A DNA stretch of 28,017 nt from Wolinella sp052173415 (GCA_052173415.1 JBQMYQ010000021.1:1-28017), one strand, 5' to 3'. Positions 15,145 to 23,641 are shown, counted from the stretch's first letter. A program made the numbers and translations. The notes: a model not told the origin generated them from the sequence alone.

Positions 15145-15699
15145 ATGTATCAACTAAGAAAACTTTACAATGAAGAGCTAAAAGGTAAATTAGCCAAAGA
15201 GTTGGGAATCAAGAATCCTATGCTTCTTCCAAAGCTTGATAAGATCGTCATTAGCGTCGGTGCGGGGGATTACGCCAAGGACACGAAGGTGATGCAAAAT
15301 ATCGCGGATACCATTTCGCTTATCGCGGGTCAGAGAGCCATTATCACTAAGGCGAAGAAGTCCGTAGCGGGCTTTAAAATGCGCGAAGGTATGCCTATGG
15401 GCGTGAAAGTTACTTTGCGCGGGAATCAGATGTATAACTTCCTCGAGAAGCTCATTAAAATCGCGCTCCCAAGGGTGAAAGACTTCCGAGGCGTTCCACG
15501 CAACGGTTTTGATGGTCGAGGAAATTACAGCTTCGGTCTTAACGAGCAGCTGATGTTCCCGGAAGTCGTCTACGACGATATTATGGTAAGTCATGGTATG
15601 AATATCACAATGGTAACTACGACGAATAACGATAAGGAGGCGTTCAAAATGCTCGAGCTATTTGGCATGCCTTTTGCAAAAGGAAGAAGCAATGGCTAA
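15145..15699 (+). CDS. rplE: Ribosomal protein L5
   Basis: 5S-rRNA-binding protein, 184 residues. Landmarks are NPMLLPKLDKIVISVGAG, the AGQRAIITKAKKSVAGFKMR loop and RDFRGVPRNGFDGRGNYSFG-like sequence near 120-137. GTAGGAATCC precedes the ATG. The last eight bases overlap the start of rpsN. Confidence 0.97.
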   Translation: MYQLRKLYNEELKGKLAKELGIKNPMLLPKLDKIVISVGAGDYAKDTKVMQNIADTISLIAGQRAIITKAKKSVAGFKMREGMPMGVKVTLRGNQMYNFLEKLIKIALPRVKDFRGVPRNGFDGRGNYSFGLNEQLMFPEVVYDDIMVSHGMNITMVTTTNNDKEAFKMLELFGMPFAKGRSNG

Positions 15700-15877
15700 A
15701 AAATCAATAGTGGCAAAGACTAATCGAAAACCAAAATTCAAAGTGCGGGCTTATACGAGATGCCAAATCTGCGGGCGACCTCACTCTGTGTATCGAGATT
15801 TCGGTCTCTGCCGAGTTTGCCTGCGCAAGATGGGTAATGAGGGACTTATTCCCGGGTTACGAAAAGCTAGTTGGTAA
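15692..15877 (+). CDS. rpsN: Ribosomal protein S14, zinc-binding short type
   Basis: Short S14 of 61 residues. Zinc is bound by C24-x2-C27 and C40-x2-C43, and GLCRVCLRKMGNEGLIPGL is the family C-terminus. The start is ATG 15692, preceded by AAAGGAAGA inside rplE; open sequence upstream belongs to another reading of rplE. Being the zinc type, it contrasts with the zinc-free S14 of many proteobacteria. Confidence 0.96.
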   Translation: MAKKSIVAKTNRKPKFKVRAYTRCQICGRPHSVYRDFGLCRVCLRKMGNEGLIPGLRKASW

Positions 15878-15886
15878 GGATAAAAA

Positions 15887-16282
15887 ATGGTAAATGACAT
15901 TATCGCGGATTCCTTGACAAGGATCAGAAATGCGTCTATGAGACGGCTAGATTATACGACACTCTATTACGCGAAAATTGTAGTCTCTATCTTGGAAGTA
16001 TTTCAGGCAAAGGGCTTTATTGAGAGCTACAAAGTGATCGATAAAGAGGGAAAACAGTCTATTAGCGTGGTCTTGAAGTATGACGACAAAGGACGTTCGG
16101 TCATTAATGAGATTAAGCGGATTAGCAAGCCTGGACGGAGAATCTACAGAGGGCGCGCGGAGCTTAAACGTTTTAAAAACGGCTACGGGATTATTGTTGT
16201 GAGCACTTCTAGGGGCGTGATCGGCAATGAGGAAGCTTACAAAGCCAACGTTGGTGGCGAAGCACTTTGTAGCATTTGGTAA
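15887..16282 (+). CDS. rpsH: Ribosomal protein S8
   Basis: Primary 16S-binding protein, 131 residues. MVNDIIADSLTRIRNASMR at the start and the C-terminal GIIVVSTSRGVIGNEEAYKA are diagnostic. In E. coli S8 represses the spc genes; no candidate target structure was identified here. GTAAGGA precedes the start. Confidence 0.97.
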   Translation: MVNDIIADSLTRIRNASMRRLDYTTLYYAKIVVSILEVFQAKGFIESYKVIDKEGKQSISVVLKYDDKGRSVINEIKRISKPGRRIYRGRAELKRFKNGYGIIVVSTSRGVIGNEEAYKANVGGEALCSIW

Positions 16283-16291
16283 GGAAATAAA

Positions 16292-16828
16292 ATGTCAAGA
16301 ATCGGGAAGAGACCTATTAGCATTCCAAATGGCGTTGAAGTCAAAATTGAAGGAAGCAAAATTGTGTTTACTAAAGGGAAGCTTCAGAAATCTCTTGAGA
16401 CTTACGGTCGGGTGGGGATTGAGGTCGCAAACAGCGAGCTTGTATTGAAGCTAGGTGGCGAAGATGCTCAATCTAAGGCTTTTTGGGGCACTTATCGTGC
16501 ATTGGCCAACAATATCGTGCTTGGTTTATCCACAGGCTTTAGCAAGCAGCTTGAGATTAACGGAGTTGGTTACAAAGCCGCAGTCAAGGGTAAGATGCTT
16601 GAGCTGATTTTAGGATTTTCACATCCTATTAACTATCCGATTCCCGAGGGCGTGGAGATGAGCGTGGATAAGAACCTCATCATTATTAAAGGGAGTGATA
16701 AGCAGCAGATCGGTCAGATTGCTGCGGAGATTCGGGAGTTCCGACCACCCGAGCCTTACAAAGGTAAAGGTGTGAAGTATAGTGATGAGACCATTATTCG
16801 CAAAGCCGGTAAGACCTCCAAGAAGTAA
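16292..16828 (+). CDS. rplF: Ribosomal protein L6
   Basis: Large-subunit protein beside the factor-binding centre, 178 residues. MSRIGKRPISIPNGVEV at the start and the C-terminal RPPEPYKGKGVKYSDETIIR are family signatures, with two similar alpha/beta halves between them. GTAAGGA lies upstream; rplR follows after nine bases. Confidence 0.97.
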   Translation: MSRIGKRPISIPNGVEVKIEGSKIVFTKGKLQKSLETYGRVGIEVANSELVLKLGGEDAQSKAFWGTYRALANNIVLGLSTGFSKQLEINGVGYKAAVKGKMLELILGFSHPINYPIPEGVEMSVDKNLIIIKGSDKQQIGQIAAEIREFRPPEPYKGKGVKYSDETIIRKAGKTSKK

Positions 16829-16837
16829 GGAAAGATT

Positions 16838-17194
16838 ATGTTGGAAAAAGCACTCAAAAGGAAAAATTCTCTACGGAATAAGCGAAAATTACGCGTGCGA
16901 GGTAGGATTTGTGGAACAGCACAAAAACCAAGAATCTCCCTATTTCGTTCAAATAGGCATCTGTATGCTCAAGCAATTAATGATGAGAGTGGTGTAACGC
17001 TCGCAAGTGTTGATGGTAAAAAGCTTGGCTTTGGGAGCAGTAAAGAAGAGGCAAAAAAGACGGCTGCCTCCTTTGCGGCTACACTCAAAGAGGCGGGAAT
17101 CCAAGAGGCGATTTTTGATCGCAATGGCTACCTATATCATGGGGTTGTTGCTAGTTTTGCGGACTCTCTCCGAGAGAACGGAATTAGTCTGTAA
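16838..17194 (+). CDS. rplR: Ribosomal protein L18
   Basis: 5S-rRNA-binding protein, 118 residues. RKLRVRGRICGTAQKPRISL, the segment HLYAQAINDESGVTLAS, and the C-terminal FDRNGYLYHGVVASFADSLR show the family. The basic N-terminus is typical. AAGGAAAG precedes the ATG. Confidence 0.96.
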   Translation: MLEKALKRKNSLRNKRKLRVRGRICGTAQKPRISLFRSNRHLYAQAINDESGVTLASVDGKKLGFGSSKEEAKKTAASFAATLKEAGIQEAIFDRNGYLYHGVVASFADSLRENGISL

Positions 17195-17203
17195 GGGGTA
17201 AAA

Positions 17204-17644
17204 ATGGAAATTAATCGAGAAGAATTTCAAGAAGTTGTCGTCAATATCGGCAGGGTTACAAAAGTCGTCAAAGGCGGTCGGAGATTTCGATTCAATGCCC
17301 TTGTGGTTATAGGAAACAGAAACGGTCTTGTGGGATTTGGTTTGGGTAAAGCCAAGGAGGTTCCCGATGCGATTAAAAAGGCTGTCGATGATGCATTTAA
17401 AAATATCATTCAGGTCAATATAAAAGGGACAACGATTCCCCATGATATTGAGCATAAATACAACGCAAGCAGGATTCTCCTAAAACCTGCGAGCGAAGGA
17501 ACAGGTGTCATCGCTGGCGGTTCTGCTCGCGCGGTCATTGAGCTTGTGGGAATCAAGGATATTTTGACAAAATCTCTAGGGTCAAGCAACCCTTATAACG
17601 TCGTGCGTGCTACGATTGACGCACTGAGTCGAATTAAAGCTTAA
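17204..17644 (+). CDS. rpsE: Ribosomal protein S5
   Basis: Protein of the mRNA entry site and decoding fidelity, 146 residues. VVNIGRVTKVVKGGRRFRFN is the S5 N-terminal domain, followed by GNRNGLVGFGLGKAKEVPDA and the C-terminal GTGVIAGGSARAVIELVGI. No rpmD (L30) lies between this gene and rplO, unlike E. coli; this matches the loss of L30 in Campylobacterota. Confidence 0.97.
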   Translation: MEINREEFQEVVVNIGRVTKVVKGGRRFRFNALVVIGNRNGLVGFGLGKAKEVPDAIKKAVDDAFKNIIQVNIKGTTIPHDIEHKYNASRILLKPASEGTGVIAGGSARAVIELVGIKDILTKSLGSSNPYNVVRATIDALSRIKA

Positions 17645-17653
17645 GGAATATTT

Positions 17654-18055
17654 ATGGCATTAGATAATCTAGTACCTGCGCTAGGTAGCGTAAAAGAGCG
17701 CAAGCGAGTAGGTCGTGGTCAGGGAAGTGGCATGGGTAAGACCTCCACACGCGGGGGCAAAGGTCAGACCGCGCGCACTGGCTACAAAGAGAAGCGAGGC
17801 TTTGAGGGGGGGCAGCAGCCACTCCAACGACGACTTCCAAAAGTGGGCTTTACCACGCGGATTGTAAAGCCTTATACGATTAATATCGAAAAGATTACCA
17901 AAGTGGCGGAACTAGAGAAAATCACTTTTGATAGCATTGCCTCGGTTCATCGATTCCCCGCGGGAGTGCTTAAGATTAAGCTCATTGGTAAAGGTGCTTC
18001 TAGCCTAGCTTCCAAAATCGAAGATGAGCGAATTATCACAAGCGGACGAGCCTAA
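17654..18055 (+). CDS. rplO: Ribosomal protein L15
   Basis: Large-subunit assembly protein, 133 residues. The glycine/basic N-terminus KRVGRGQGSGMGKTSTRGGK and the block GFEGGQQPLQRRLPKVGF are diagnostic. AAGGAATATTT precedes the ATG. Its TAA shares one base with the secY ATG (TAATG). Confidence 0.97.
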   Translation: MALDNLVPALGSVKERKRVGRGQGSGMGKTSTRGGKGQTARTGYKEKRGFEGGQQPLQRRLPKVGFTTRIVKPYTINIEKITKVAELEKITFDSIASVHRFPAGVLKIKLIGKGASSLASKIEDERIITSGRA

Positions 18056-19314
18056 TGAATAAGGCAATCGTCAACAAAATCCTCATCACGCTCGGCTTTT
18101 TGCTAGCCTATCGAGTGTTGGCGTATGTCCCCGTCCCCGGTGTTGATGTAGCGGTCATTAAATCTTTCTTTGACAGCAACGCAAACAACGCTCTTGGGCT
18201 TTTCAATATGTTTAGCGGCAATGCTGTTGAACGCCTTAGTATCATCTCTCTGGGAATCATGCCTTACATCACCGCATCAATTATCATGGAGCTCCTCGCC
18301 GCGACTTTCCCCTCCCTTGCGAAGATGAAAAAAGAGCGCGATAGCATGGTCAAATATATGCAGATTGTGCGCTATGCGACGGTTGGGATCACCCTCGTGC
18401 AGGCAATTGGGGTTTCAATCGGGCTTAGGAGTATCGGCGGAGGTTCGCAAGGTGCGATTCTTATTGATATGAATGTTTTTATCGCCGTTTCGGCTTTCTC
18501 AATGCTCGCAGGGACGATGATGCTCATGTGGATTGGCGAGCAGATTACCCAGCGGGGAATCGGGAATGGGATTAGCCTCATCATCTTTGCGGGAATCGTG
18601 TCGGGAATCCCTGCAGCGATTAACGGCACGTTTAAGCTTGTGAATACCGGTGAAATCAACTTCCTCGTGTTGCTCGCAATCGTGGCAATCATCATTGCGA
18701 CGGTGCTGTCGATTATTTTCATCGAGCTTGGGGAGCGGCGTGTCCATATCTCGTATGCTCGCAAAGTGCTGATGCAAAATCAAAATCGTCGTATTATGAA
18801 TTACATTCCTATTAAACTGAATTTGAGTGGGGTGATTCCGCCTATTTTTGCCTCTGCAATTTTGATGTTCCCCGCGACGCTATTGCAAGCTTCTAGCAAT
18901 CCGACTGTTACGGCAATTGCGGATTTCTTGAGTCCAAATGGCTATGCCTACAACGTCATCATGTTTGCTTTGGTAATCTTTTTTGCCTATTTTTACTCTT
19001 CGATTGTTTTTAACGCTAAAGACATCTCTGAGAATCTCAAGCGTCAAGGTGGATTTATCCCCGGACTTAGACCGGGCGAGGGGACGGCGAATTTTCTCAA
19101 TGAGGTGGCTAGTCGCCTAACCTTTTGGGGGTCGCTCTATTTGGCGTTGATTTCCACCCTGCCATGGGTGCTCGTCAAGGGTATGGGCGTTCCTTTTTAT
19201 TTTGGGGGGACGGCAGTGCTTATCGTCGTGCAGGTTGCGATTGATACCATGCGAAAAATCGAAGCTCAAATCTATATGAGTAAATATCAGACATTGAGTG
19301 CTGTGGGCTTGTAG
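18055..19314 (+). CDS. secY: Protein translocase subunit SecY
   Basis: Channel-forming subunit of the SecYEG translocon in the inner membrane, 419 residues with about ten hydrophobic helices. LLAYRVLAYVPVPGVDV near the start, the segment GIMPYITASIIMELL in helix 2, GIGNGISLIIFAGI, and the cytoplasmic loop with QGGFIPGLRPGEGTA are diagnostic. It is coupled to rplO by TAATG, and map starts two bases after its stop. No adk gene intervenes. Confidence 0.98.
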   Translation: MNKAIVNKILITLGFLLAYRVLAYVPVPGVDVAVIKSFFDSNANNALGLFNMFSGNAVERLSIISLGIMPYITASIIMELLAATFPSLAKMKKERDSMVKYMQIVRYATVGITLVQAIGVSIGLRSIGGGSQGAILIDMNVFIAVSAFSMLAGTMMLMWIGEQITQRGIGNGISLIIFAGIVSGIPAAINGTFKLVNTGEINFLVLLAIVAIIIATVLSIIFIELGERRVHISYARKVLMQNQNRRIMNYIPIKLNLSGVIPPIFASAILMFPATLLQASSNPTVTAIADFLSPNGYAYNVIMFALVIFFAYFYSSIVFNAKDISENLKRQGGFIPGLRPGEGTANFLNEVASRLTFWGSLYLALISTLPWVLVKGMGVPFYFGGTAVLIVVQVAIDTMRKIEAQIYMSKYQTLSAVGL

Positions 19315-19316
19315 AG

Positions 19317-20075
19317 ATGGCTATTGCGATTCGTAAGCCTGAGGAGATTGAGATGCTTGCGAAGGCGAACTCAATTGTTGCTCAAACAATCTCACTCCTC
19401 AAAAAAGAGGCAAAACCCGGGATCTCTCTCTTAGAGCTGGATAAAATGGCAGAAGATTTTATACGCTCTCACGATGCACGCCCTGCATTTAAGGGGTTGT
19501 ATGGATTCCCAAACGCCGTTTGCACCTCAGTCAATGAGGTGATTATTCATGGGATTCCTAGCAATTATCAACTCAAAGAAGGGGATGTGTTGGGCGTGGA
19601 TATTGGGACGGAGTATCATGGCTGGTATGGTGATGCTGCTGCAACCTTTGGAATCGGGAAGATCTCCGCACGCGATGAGAAGCTGATGGCCTGCTCTGAA
19701 GATGCGCTTTTGTTTGCTATTGACAAAATCCATGAAGGCATGCGTTTTAAGGAGCTTAGCCATCTTATTGAGCAGTTTATCTTACAGAGGAATTTTGTCC
19801 CCTTACATGGATTTTGCGGGCATGGAATCGGGCGTAGACCTCATGAAGAGCCAGAGATTCCCAACTATTTGGAGGGTGGCAATTACAAGCAAGGACCAAA
19901 AATCCGTGAAGGCATGGTGTTTTGCATTGAGCCGATGATTTGTCAGAAAAGTGGCGAGGCGAAGATCCTTTCTGATCGTTGGGCAGTTGTCTCTCGTGAT
20001 GGATTGAACGGTAGTCATCACGAACATGCAGTGGCGATCATTAAGGGCAAAGCAGAAATATTGTCAAAAGAGTAG
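19317..20075 (+). CDS. map: Methionine aminopeptidase, type I
   Basis: Cytosolic metalloenzyme removing initiator methionine. The 252-residue protein has all five metal ligands, D95, D106, H169, E205 and E236, plus the substrate-contacting H78 in VIIHGIP. The length and lack of an N-terminal extension indicate type Ia. The start lies two bases after secY with only a weak ribosome-binding site, which suggests coupling to secY. Confidence 0.97.
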   Translation: MAIAIRKPEEIEMLAKANSIVAQTISLLKKEAKPGISLLELDKMAEDFIRSHDARPAFKGLYGFPNAVCTSVNEVIIHGIPSNYQLKEGDVLGVDIGTEYHGWYGDAAATFGIGKISARDEKLMACSEDALLFAIDKIHEGMRFKELSHLIEQFILQRNFVPLHGFCGHGIGRRPHEEPEIPNYLEGGNYKQGPKIREGMVFCIEPMICQKSGEAKILSDRWAVVSRDGLNGSHHEHAVAIIKGKAEILSKE

Positions 20076-20083
20076 AGGTATAA

Positions 20084-20305
20084 ATGGCGAAAGATGACGT
20101 GATCGAGGTAGATGGGAAGGTAATCGAAGCCCTGCCTAATGCGACTTTTAGGGTGGAGCTTGAGAATAACAAGCACGTGATTTTGTGTCATATCGCTGGG
20201 CGAATGCGAATGCATTACATTAAGATTTTGCCCGGCGATAAGGTGAAAATCGAACTCACCCCTTATAGTTTAGATAAGGGCAGGATCACCTTTAGGTATA
20301 AGTAG
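20084..20305 (+). CDS. infA: Translation initiation factor IF-1
   Basis: OB-fold factor that binds the 30S A site, 73 residues. DDVIEVDGKVIEALPNATFR and the stretch HIAGRMRMHYIKILPGDKV are diagnostic. It follows map by eight bases containing AGAGGT. The next gene is separated by the largest gap of the superoperon, about 100 bases. Confidence 0.96.
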   Translation: MAKDDVIEVDGKVIEALPNATFRVELENNKHVILCHIAGRMRMHYIKILPGDKVKIELTPYSLDKGRITFRYK

Positions 20306-20404
20306 CTTTTAATTAAGCTTCGTGTAGAATCGCCGACTTTGGTTTGTTTAAATTAATCCTCGGTTGTTTCGGATCTTTTGGTTAAAATTTAGGAGTAAGT
20401 AGCA
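20306..20404. other. Gap between infA and rpmJ
   Basis: The largest break in the superoperon. It begins with the AT-rich palindrome AGCTTTTAATTAAGCT (20303-20318) and ends with AGGAG before rpmJ. A secondary promoter or mRNA processing site could lie here; a TTAAAATTT stretch near 20382 is a weak -10 candidate. Confidence 0.35.
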
Positions 20405-20518
20405 ATGAAAGTGAGACCATCAGTTAAAAAGATGTGTGATAAGTGCAAAATTATCAAGAGAAAAGGGATCGTCAGAGTGATCTGTAGCACCCCTAAACAC
20501 AAACAGAGACAAGGATAA
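20405..20518 (+). CDS. rpmJ: Ribosomal protein L36
   Basis: The smallest ribosomal protein, 37 residues. MKVRPSVKKMCDKCK and CSTPKHKQRQG are the family sequence. The zinc ligands C11, C14, C27 and H32 are all present, so it is the zinc-binding form. ATG is preceded by AGGAG about nine bases upstream; rpsM follows after three bases. Confidence 0.97.
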   Translation: MKVRPSVKKMCDKCKIIKRKGIVRVICSTPKHKQRQG

Positions 20519-20521
20519 GGT

Positions 20522-20890
20522 ATGGCAAGGATTTCTGGTGTTGATTTACCAAAGAAAAAGAGGGTTGAGTACGCGTTGACATATATCTATGGAATCGGTC
20601 TTAGAAGTTCGCGAGATATTCTCTCTGCCGTGAATATCTCGCCTGATAAGCGTGTCCAAGATTTGAGCGAGGCTGAGGTGTCGCTCATTAGCAAGAAGAT
20701 CCAAGAGGGTTATGCCGTCGAGGGTGATCTGCGCAAAAAAGTTACCATGGATATTAAGGCACTCATGGATCTTGGGAGCTATCGTGGGCTTCGACATCGT
20801 AAGGGGCTTCCCGTAAGAGGTCAAACGACAAAGAATAACGCTCGAACCCGAAAAGGTAAGCGAAAAACTGTCGGTAGCGCAAGCAAATAA
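20522..20890 (+). CDS. rpsM: Ribosomal protein S13
   Basis: 30S head protein contacting P-site tRNA and forming intersubunit bridges, 122 residues. MARISGVDLPKKKRVEYALT, a helix-hairpin-helix segment with YGIGLRSSRDIL, and the C-terminal GLRHRKGLPVRGQTTKNNAR are diagnostic. AAGGATAAGG overlaps the end of rpmJ and acts as ribosome-binding site. Confidence 0.97.
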   Translation: MARISGVDLPKKKRVEYALTYIYGIGLRSSRDILSAVNISPDKRVQDLSEAEVSLISKKIQEGYAVEGDLRKKVTMDIKALMDLGSYRGLRHRKGLPVRGQTTKNNARTRKGKRKTVGSASK

Positions 20891-20899
20891 GGGGTAGAA

Positions 20900-21295
20900 A
20901 TGGCAAAAAGAAAAATAGCGGGCAAAAAAAGGGTCATTAAGAAGAATATCGCTCGGGGCGTTATCCATATCGCTGCGACATTCAATAACACAAGCGTGAC
21001 CATTAGCGATGAGATGGGGAATGTCATCTGCTGGAGCACTGCGGGTGCGTTGGGCTTCAAAGGGAGCAAGAAATCTACACCCTATGCGGCACAACAAGCC
21101 GTAGAAGATGCTGTGGCTAAAGCTAAAGAACATGGAATCAAAGAGCTTGGCGTGAAGATTCAAGGGCCTGGAAGTGGACGCGAGACAGCGGTGAAAAGTC
21201 TCGGCTCTATTGAGGGAATTAGGGTGTTGTGGTTCAAGGACGTAACTCCATTGCCTCATAATGGATGCAGACCCCCAAAACGCCGACGCGTGTAA
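20900..21295 (+). CDS. rpsK: Ribosomal protein S11
   Basis: 30S platform protein lining the mRNA exit path, 131 residues. GVIHIAATFNNTSVTISDE, the block GSKKSTPYAAQQAVEDA, and the C-terminal PLPHNGCRPPKRRRV are all characteristic. AAGGGGTAG precedes the ATG. Confidence 0.97.
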   Translation: MAKRKIAGKKRVIKKNIARGVIHIAATFNNTSVTISDEMGNVICWSTAGALGFKGSKKSTPYAAQQAVEDAVAKAKEHGIKELGVKIQGPGSGRETAVKSLGSIEGIRVLWFKDVTPLPHNGCRPPKRRRV

Positions 21296-21310
21296 GTTAA
21301 GGAGAGAGAA

Positions 21311-21937
21311 ATGGCGAGATACAGAGGACCGGTAGAGAAGATTGAGAGAAGATTTGGGGTGAGTCTTAGCCTCAAAGGTGAACGAAGGCTTTCTGGGAAG
21401 AGCTCTTTAGAGAAGCGACCTTATGCTCCGGGGCAGCATGGTCAGAGGCGAGGCAAAGTCTCCGAGTATGGCTTGCAACTTCGTGAGAAGCAAAAAGCAA
21501 AATTCATGTATGGGATTTCCGAGAAGCAATTCAGAGGAATCTTTCAAGAGGCGAATCGACTTGAAGGAAACACAGGAGAGCTGCTTATCAAGCTTTTGGA
21601 GCGACGGCTAGATAACGTCGTTTATCGAATGGGCTTTGCGACGACACGGCGTTTTGCGCGACAGATGGTTAGCCATGGGCACATTCTCGTAGATGGCAAG
21701 CGGGTTGATATCCCTTCATACATGGTGCTTCCTGGGCAGAAGATCGAAGTTCGCGAGAAGAGTAAAAATAATCCTCAGATCCAGCGAGCAATTGAGCTGA
21801 CTAAGCAGACGGGAATCGCTCCTTGGGTTGATGTGGATCAGACGAAGGTCTTTGGAATCTTTACGCGATCTCCTGAGCGAGAAGAGGTCGTGATCCCCGT
21901 TGAAGAGAGACTTATCGTCGAGTTATATTCTAAGTAA
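21311..21937 (+). CDS. rpsD: Ribosomal protein S4
   Basis: Primary 16S assembly protein, 208 residues. RPYAPGQHGQRRGKVSEYGL and an S4 RNA-binding domain with RLDNVVYRMGFA, ARQMVSHGHILVDGK and the segment DIPSYMVLPGQKIEV are clear. The N-terminal zinc cysteines of some S4 proteins are absent, so it is the zinc-free form. AAGGAGAGAG precedes the ATG. Confidence 0.97.
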   Translation: MARYRGPVEKIERRFGVSLSLKGERRLSGKSSLEKRPYAPGQHGQRRGKVSEYGLQLREKQKAKFMYGISEKQFRGIFQEANRLEGNTGELLIKLLERRLDNVVYRMGFATTRRFARQMVSHGHILVDGKRVDIPSYMVLPGQKIEVREKSKNNPQIQRAIELTKQTGIAPWVDVDQTKVFGIFTRSPEREEVVIPVEERLIVELYSK

Positions 21938-21950
21938 CAGGAGGGGATTC

Positions 21951-22949
21951 ATGAGACACATTAAAACTTCTCCTTATGTCCCGACGGATGTTTCTGTTCA
22001 AGAGGCAGGTAAGAATCGAGTCAAAATCTCGGTCTATCCTTTTGAGTCTGGTTATGCAATTACCATAGCACATCCGCTAAGGAGGCTTTTGCTTGGAAGT
22101 TCGGTCGGATTTGCGCCCATCGCGCTGAAGATTGAGGGTGCGGCGCATGAGTTTGATTCTGTGCGGGGAATCATGGAAGATGTGGCGCTTTTCATTGTCA
22201 ATCTCAAGAATATTCGCTTTAAGCTACGCGGCGAGGCTGAGCGTGTGACTCTTGAATATAGCTTTAAAGGCTCAAAAAGTATCAGTGGTGCGGATCTTGT
22301 AAGCGATCAAGTGGATGTAGCAACCCCGACGCAGCATCTTGCGACGATCAATGAGGATGCAAAGTTGAGCTTTTCACTTATCATTCAGCGAGGGATTGGC
22401 TATGTCCCTAGTGAAGAGGTGAGAGAGATTATCCCTGAGGGGTATATTCCGTTGGACGCCTTCTTTACGCCCGTAAAAAAGGCGACCTATGAGATTGAGA
22501 ATATCCTCGTCGAAGATAATCCGACGTATGAAAAGATTGTTTTTGAAGTGGAGACGGACGGTCTGATTGATCCGACTGCGGCTTTCAAAGACGCTCTTTC
22601 GGTTCTGCAAGGGCAGCTTTCTGTTTTCAGTGCGGAGTGGAGTATTGCTTCTGCAGAAAATGGCGAAGCAGGAGATGATGATAGCACGGAAATTCGCTCC
22701 TTAATTCAACCTGTGGAATCGCTTAATCTAAGCGCGCGTTCTTTTAATTGTCTTGATCGAGCGGGGATAAAGCTCATTGGTGAGCTTGTTTTACTAGGCG
22801 AGAGTGGGCTAAAAGAGGTAAAGAATCTAGGCAAAAAGTCTTTTGAAGAGATTAGGGATAAACTTGAAGAGACTGGGTTCCCCATAGGCAAGGAGCTTTC
22901 GAATGAAACCGCGAGTGCTCTTCGGAAGTATTTGAGCAAATTAAAATAA
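21951..22949 (+). CDS. rpoA: DNA-directed RNA polymerase subunit alpha
   Basis: Scaffold subunit for polymerase assembly and target of regulators, 332 residues. The N-terminal domain carries GYAITIAHPLRRLLLGSSVG, and the C-terminal domain (roughly from residue 250) has SARSFNCLDRAGIKLIGEL with the arginine equivalent to the E. coli DNA-binding R265, and NLGKKSFEEIRDKL. I start at ATG 21951, preceded by GGAGGGG; the open frame continues upstream through rpsD but without a credible start. Confidence 0.97.
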   Translation: MRHIKTSPYVPTDVSVQEAGKNRVKISVYPFESGYAITIAHPLRRLLLGSSVGFAPIALKIEGAAHEFDSVRGIMEDVALFIVNLKNIRFKLRGEAERVTLEYSFKGSKSISGADLVSDQVDVATPTQHLATINEDAKLSFSLIIQRGIGYVPSEEVREIIPEGYIPLDAFFTPVKKATYEIENILVEDNPTYEKIVFEVETDGLIDPTAAFKDALSVLQGQLSVFSAEWSIASAENGEAGDDDSTEIRSLIQPVESLNLSARSFNCLDRAGIKLIGELVLLGESGLKEVKNLGKKSFEEIRDKLEETGFPIGKELSNETASALRKYLSKLK

Positions 22950-22978
22950 AGCTATAACGTTAATTTTAAGGAATTTTT

Positions 22979-23329
22979 ATGAGACACAACCATGGATACA
23001 GGAAGCTAGGTAGGACTTCGGCGCACCGCAAGGCGTTATTGAAGAATCTTGCTGTCGCTTTGGTGGAACATCAAAAGATCGAGACTACTTTGATGAAGGC
23101 TAAGGAGTTGCAATCTTACATTGAGAAGCTCATCACTAAGGCTTCTAGGGGCTCATTCAATGCACATCGTGCGATTTTTGCACACTTGCAGGACAAGAGC
23201 GCAACAAATAAACTTGTCGTGGAAATTGCTCCAAAATATAGCGAACATAACGGAGGATATACAAGAATCGTGCGCACTCGCTTGCGTAAAGGCGATGCAG
23301 CTCCGATGGCTTTCATCGAGCTTGTTTGA
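22979..23329 (+). CDS. rplQ: Ribosomal protein L17
   Basis: Last gene of the superoperon, 116 residues, a protein at the tunnel exit. MRHNHGYRKLGRTSAHRKAL at the start and the C-terminal NGGYTRIVRTRLRKGDAAPM are diagnostic. AAGGAATTTTT precedes the ATG, 29 bases after rpoA. A hairpin follows eight bases after the stop. Confidence 0.97.
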   Translation: MRHNHGYRKLGRTSAHRKALLKNLAVALVEHQKIETTLMKAKELQSYIEKLITKASRGSFNAHRAIFAHLQDKSATNKLVVEIAPKYSEHNGGYTRIVRTRLRKGDAAPMAFIELV

Positions 23330-23336
23330 TTCGTTA

Positions 23337-23361
23337 GCCCACCGCACATTTGTCGGCGGGC
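23337..23361 (+). terminator. Terminator-like hairpin after rplQ
   Basis: GCCCACCG (23337-23344) pairs with CGGCGGGC (23354-23361) with one mismatch, followed by the pyrimidine-rich TTCCCTTGCTCTC. Its position at the end of the superoperon supports a terminator. Confidence 0.6.
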
Positions 23362-23533
23362 TTCCCTTGCTCTCTCATTTCATTACTGCTTACAATATCA
23401 AACTCATCTATTTATCTTAGATAGAGAATCCCAGGAAACTTGCCATTGCCACACTCTTCATGTTGTCATCTATTAGATATAGAAAACAAAACCTTTTCTC
23501 CAGATGATTTTCGCAGACATAATTCAAGCCACG

Positions 23534-23555
23534 ATATATATATATATATATATAT
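23534..23555. repeat. (AT)11 dinucleotide tract
   Basis: Twenty-two bases of perfect AT repeat. Dinucleotide tracts of this length mutate by slippage; one unit changes the reading frame of any gene across it. Confidence 0.92.
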
Positions 23556-23575
23556 GATTACCATTATATTGATGT

Positions 23576-23636
23576 CTTTCTATCTGCTAGAGCAGATGAG
23601 GGAATCGATGTAATAAATGAATTCAAAGATAGAAAG
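23576..23636 (+). promoter_or_regulatory. Inverted repeat overlapping the ribosome-binding site of the MORN-like gene
   Basis: CTTTCTATCT (23576-23585) is perfectly complementary to AGATAGAAAG (23627-23636); the right arm overlaps the AAAGGA at 23633-23638. A second small stem TCTGC/GCAGA lies at 23584-23597. In RNA the long stem would hide the ribosome-binding site. Confidence 0.5.
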
Positions 23637-23641
23637 GAATC

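Larger units (their letters stand above)
23362..23640. other. AT-rich intergenic region with possible minus-strand gene remnant
   Basis: No intact gene. On the minus strand one frame, immediately downstream of the (AT)11 tract, reads GLNYVCENHLEKRFCFLYL and on to FLGFSI with a stop near 23417; the (AT)11 tract puts it out of frame with the only nearby ATG. On the plus strand the segment contains inverted repeats that belong to the leader of the next gene. Confidence 0.35.

Noticed and set aside
17644..17654. Search for rpmD (L30) between rpsE and rplO
   Set aside because: There is room for only nine bases. The absence is a known trait of this lineage rather than a deletion in this strain.
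20546..21259. Long minus-strand open frame of 237 codons within rpsM and rpsK
   Set aside because: It is antisense to two certain ribosomal protein genes and has no family features; codon bias of the real genes produces such shadows.
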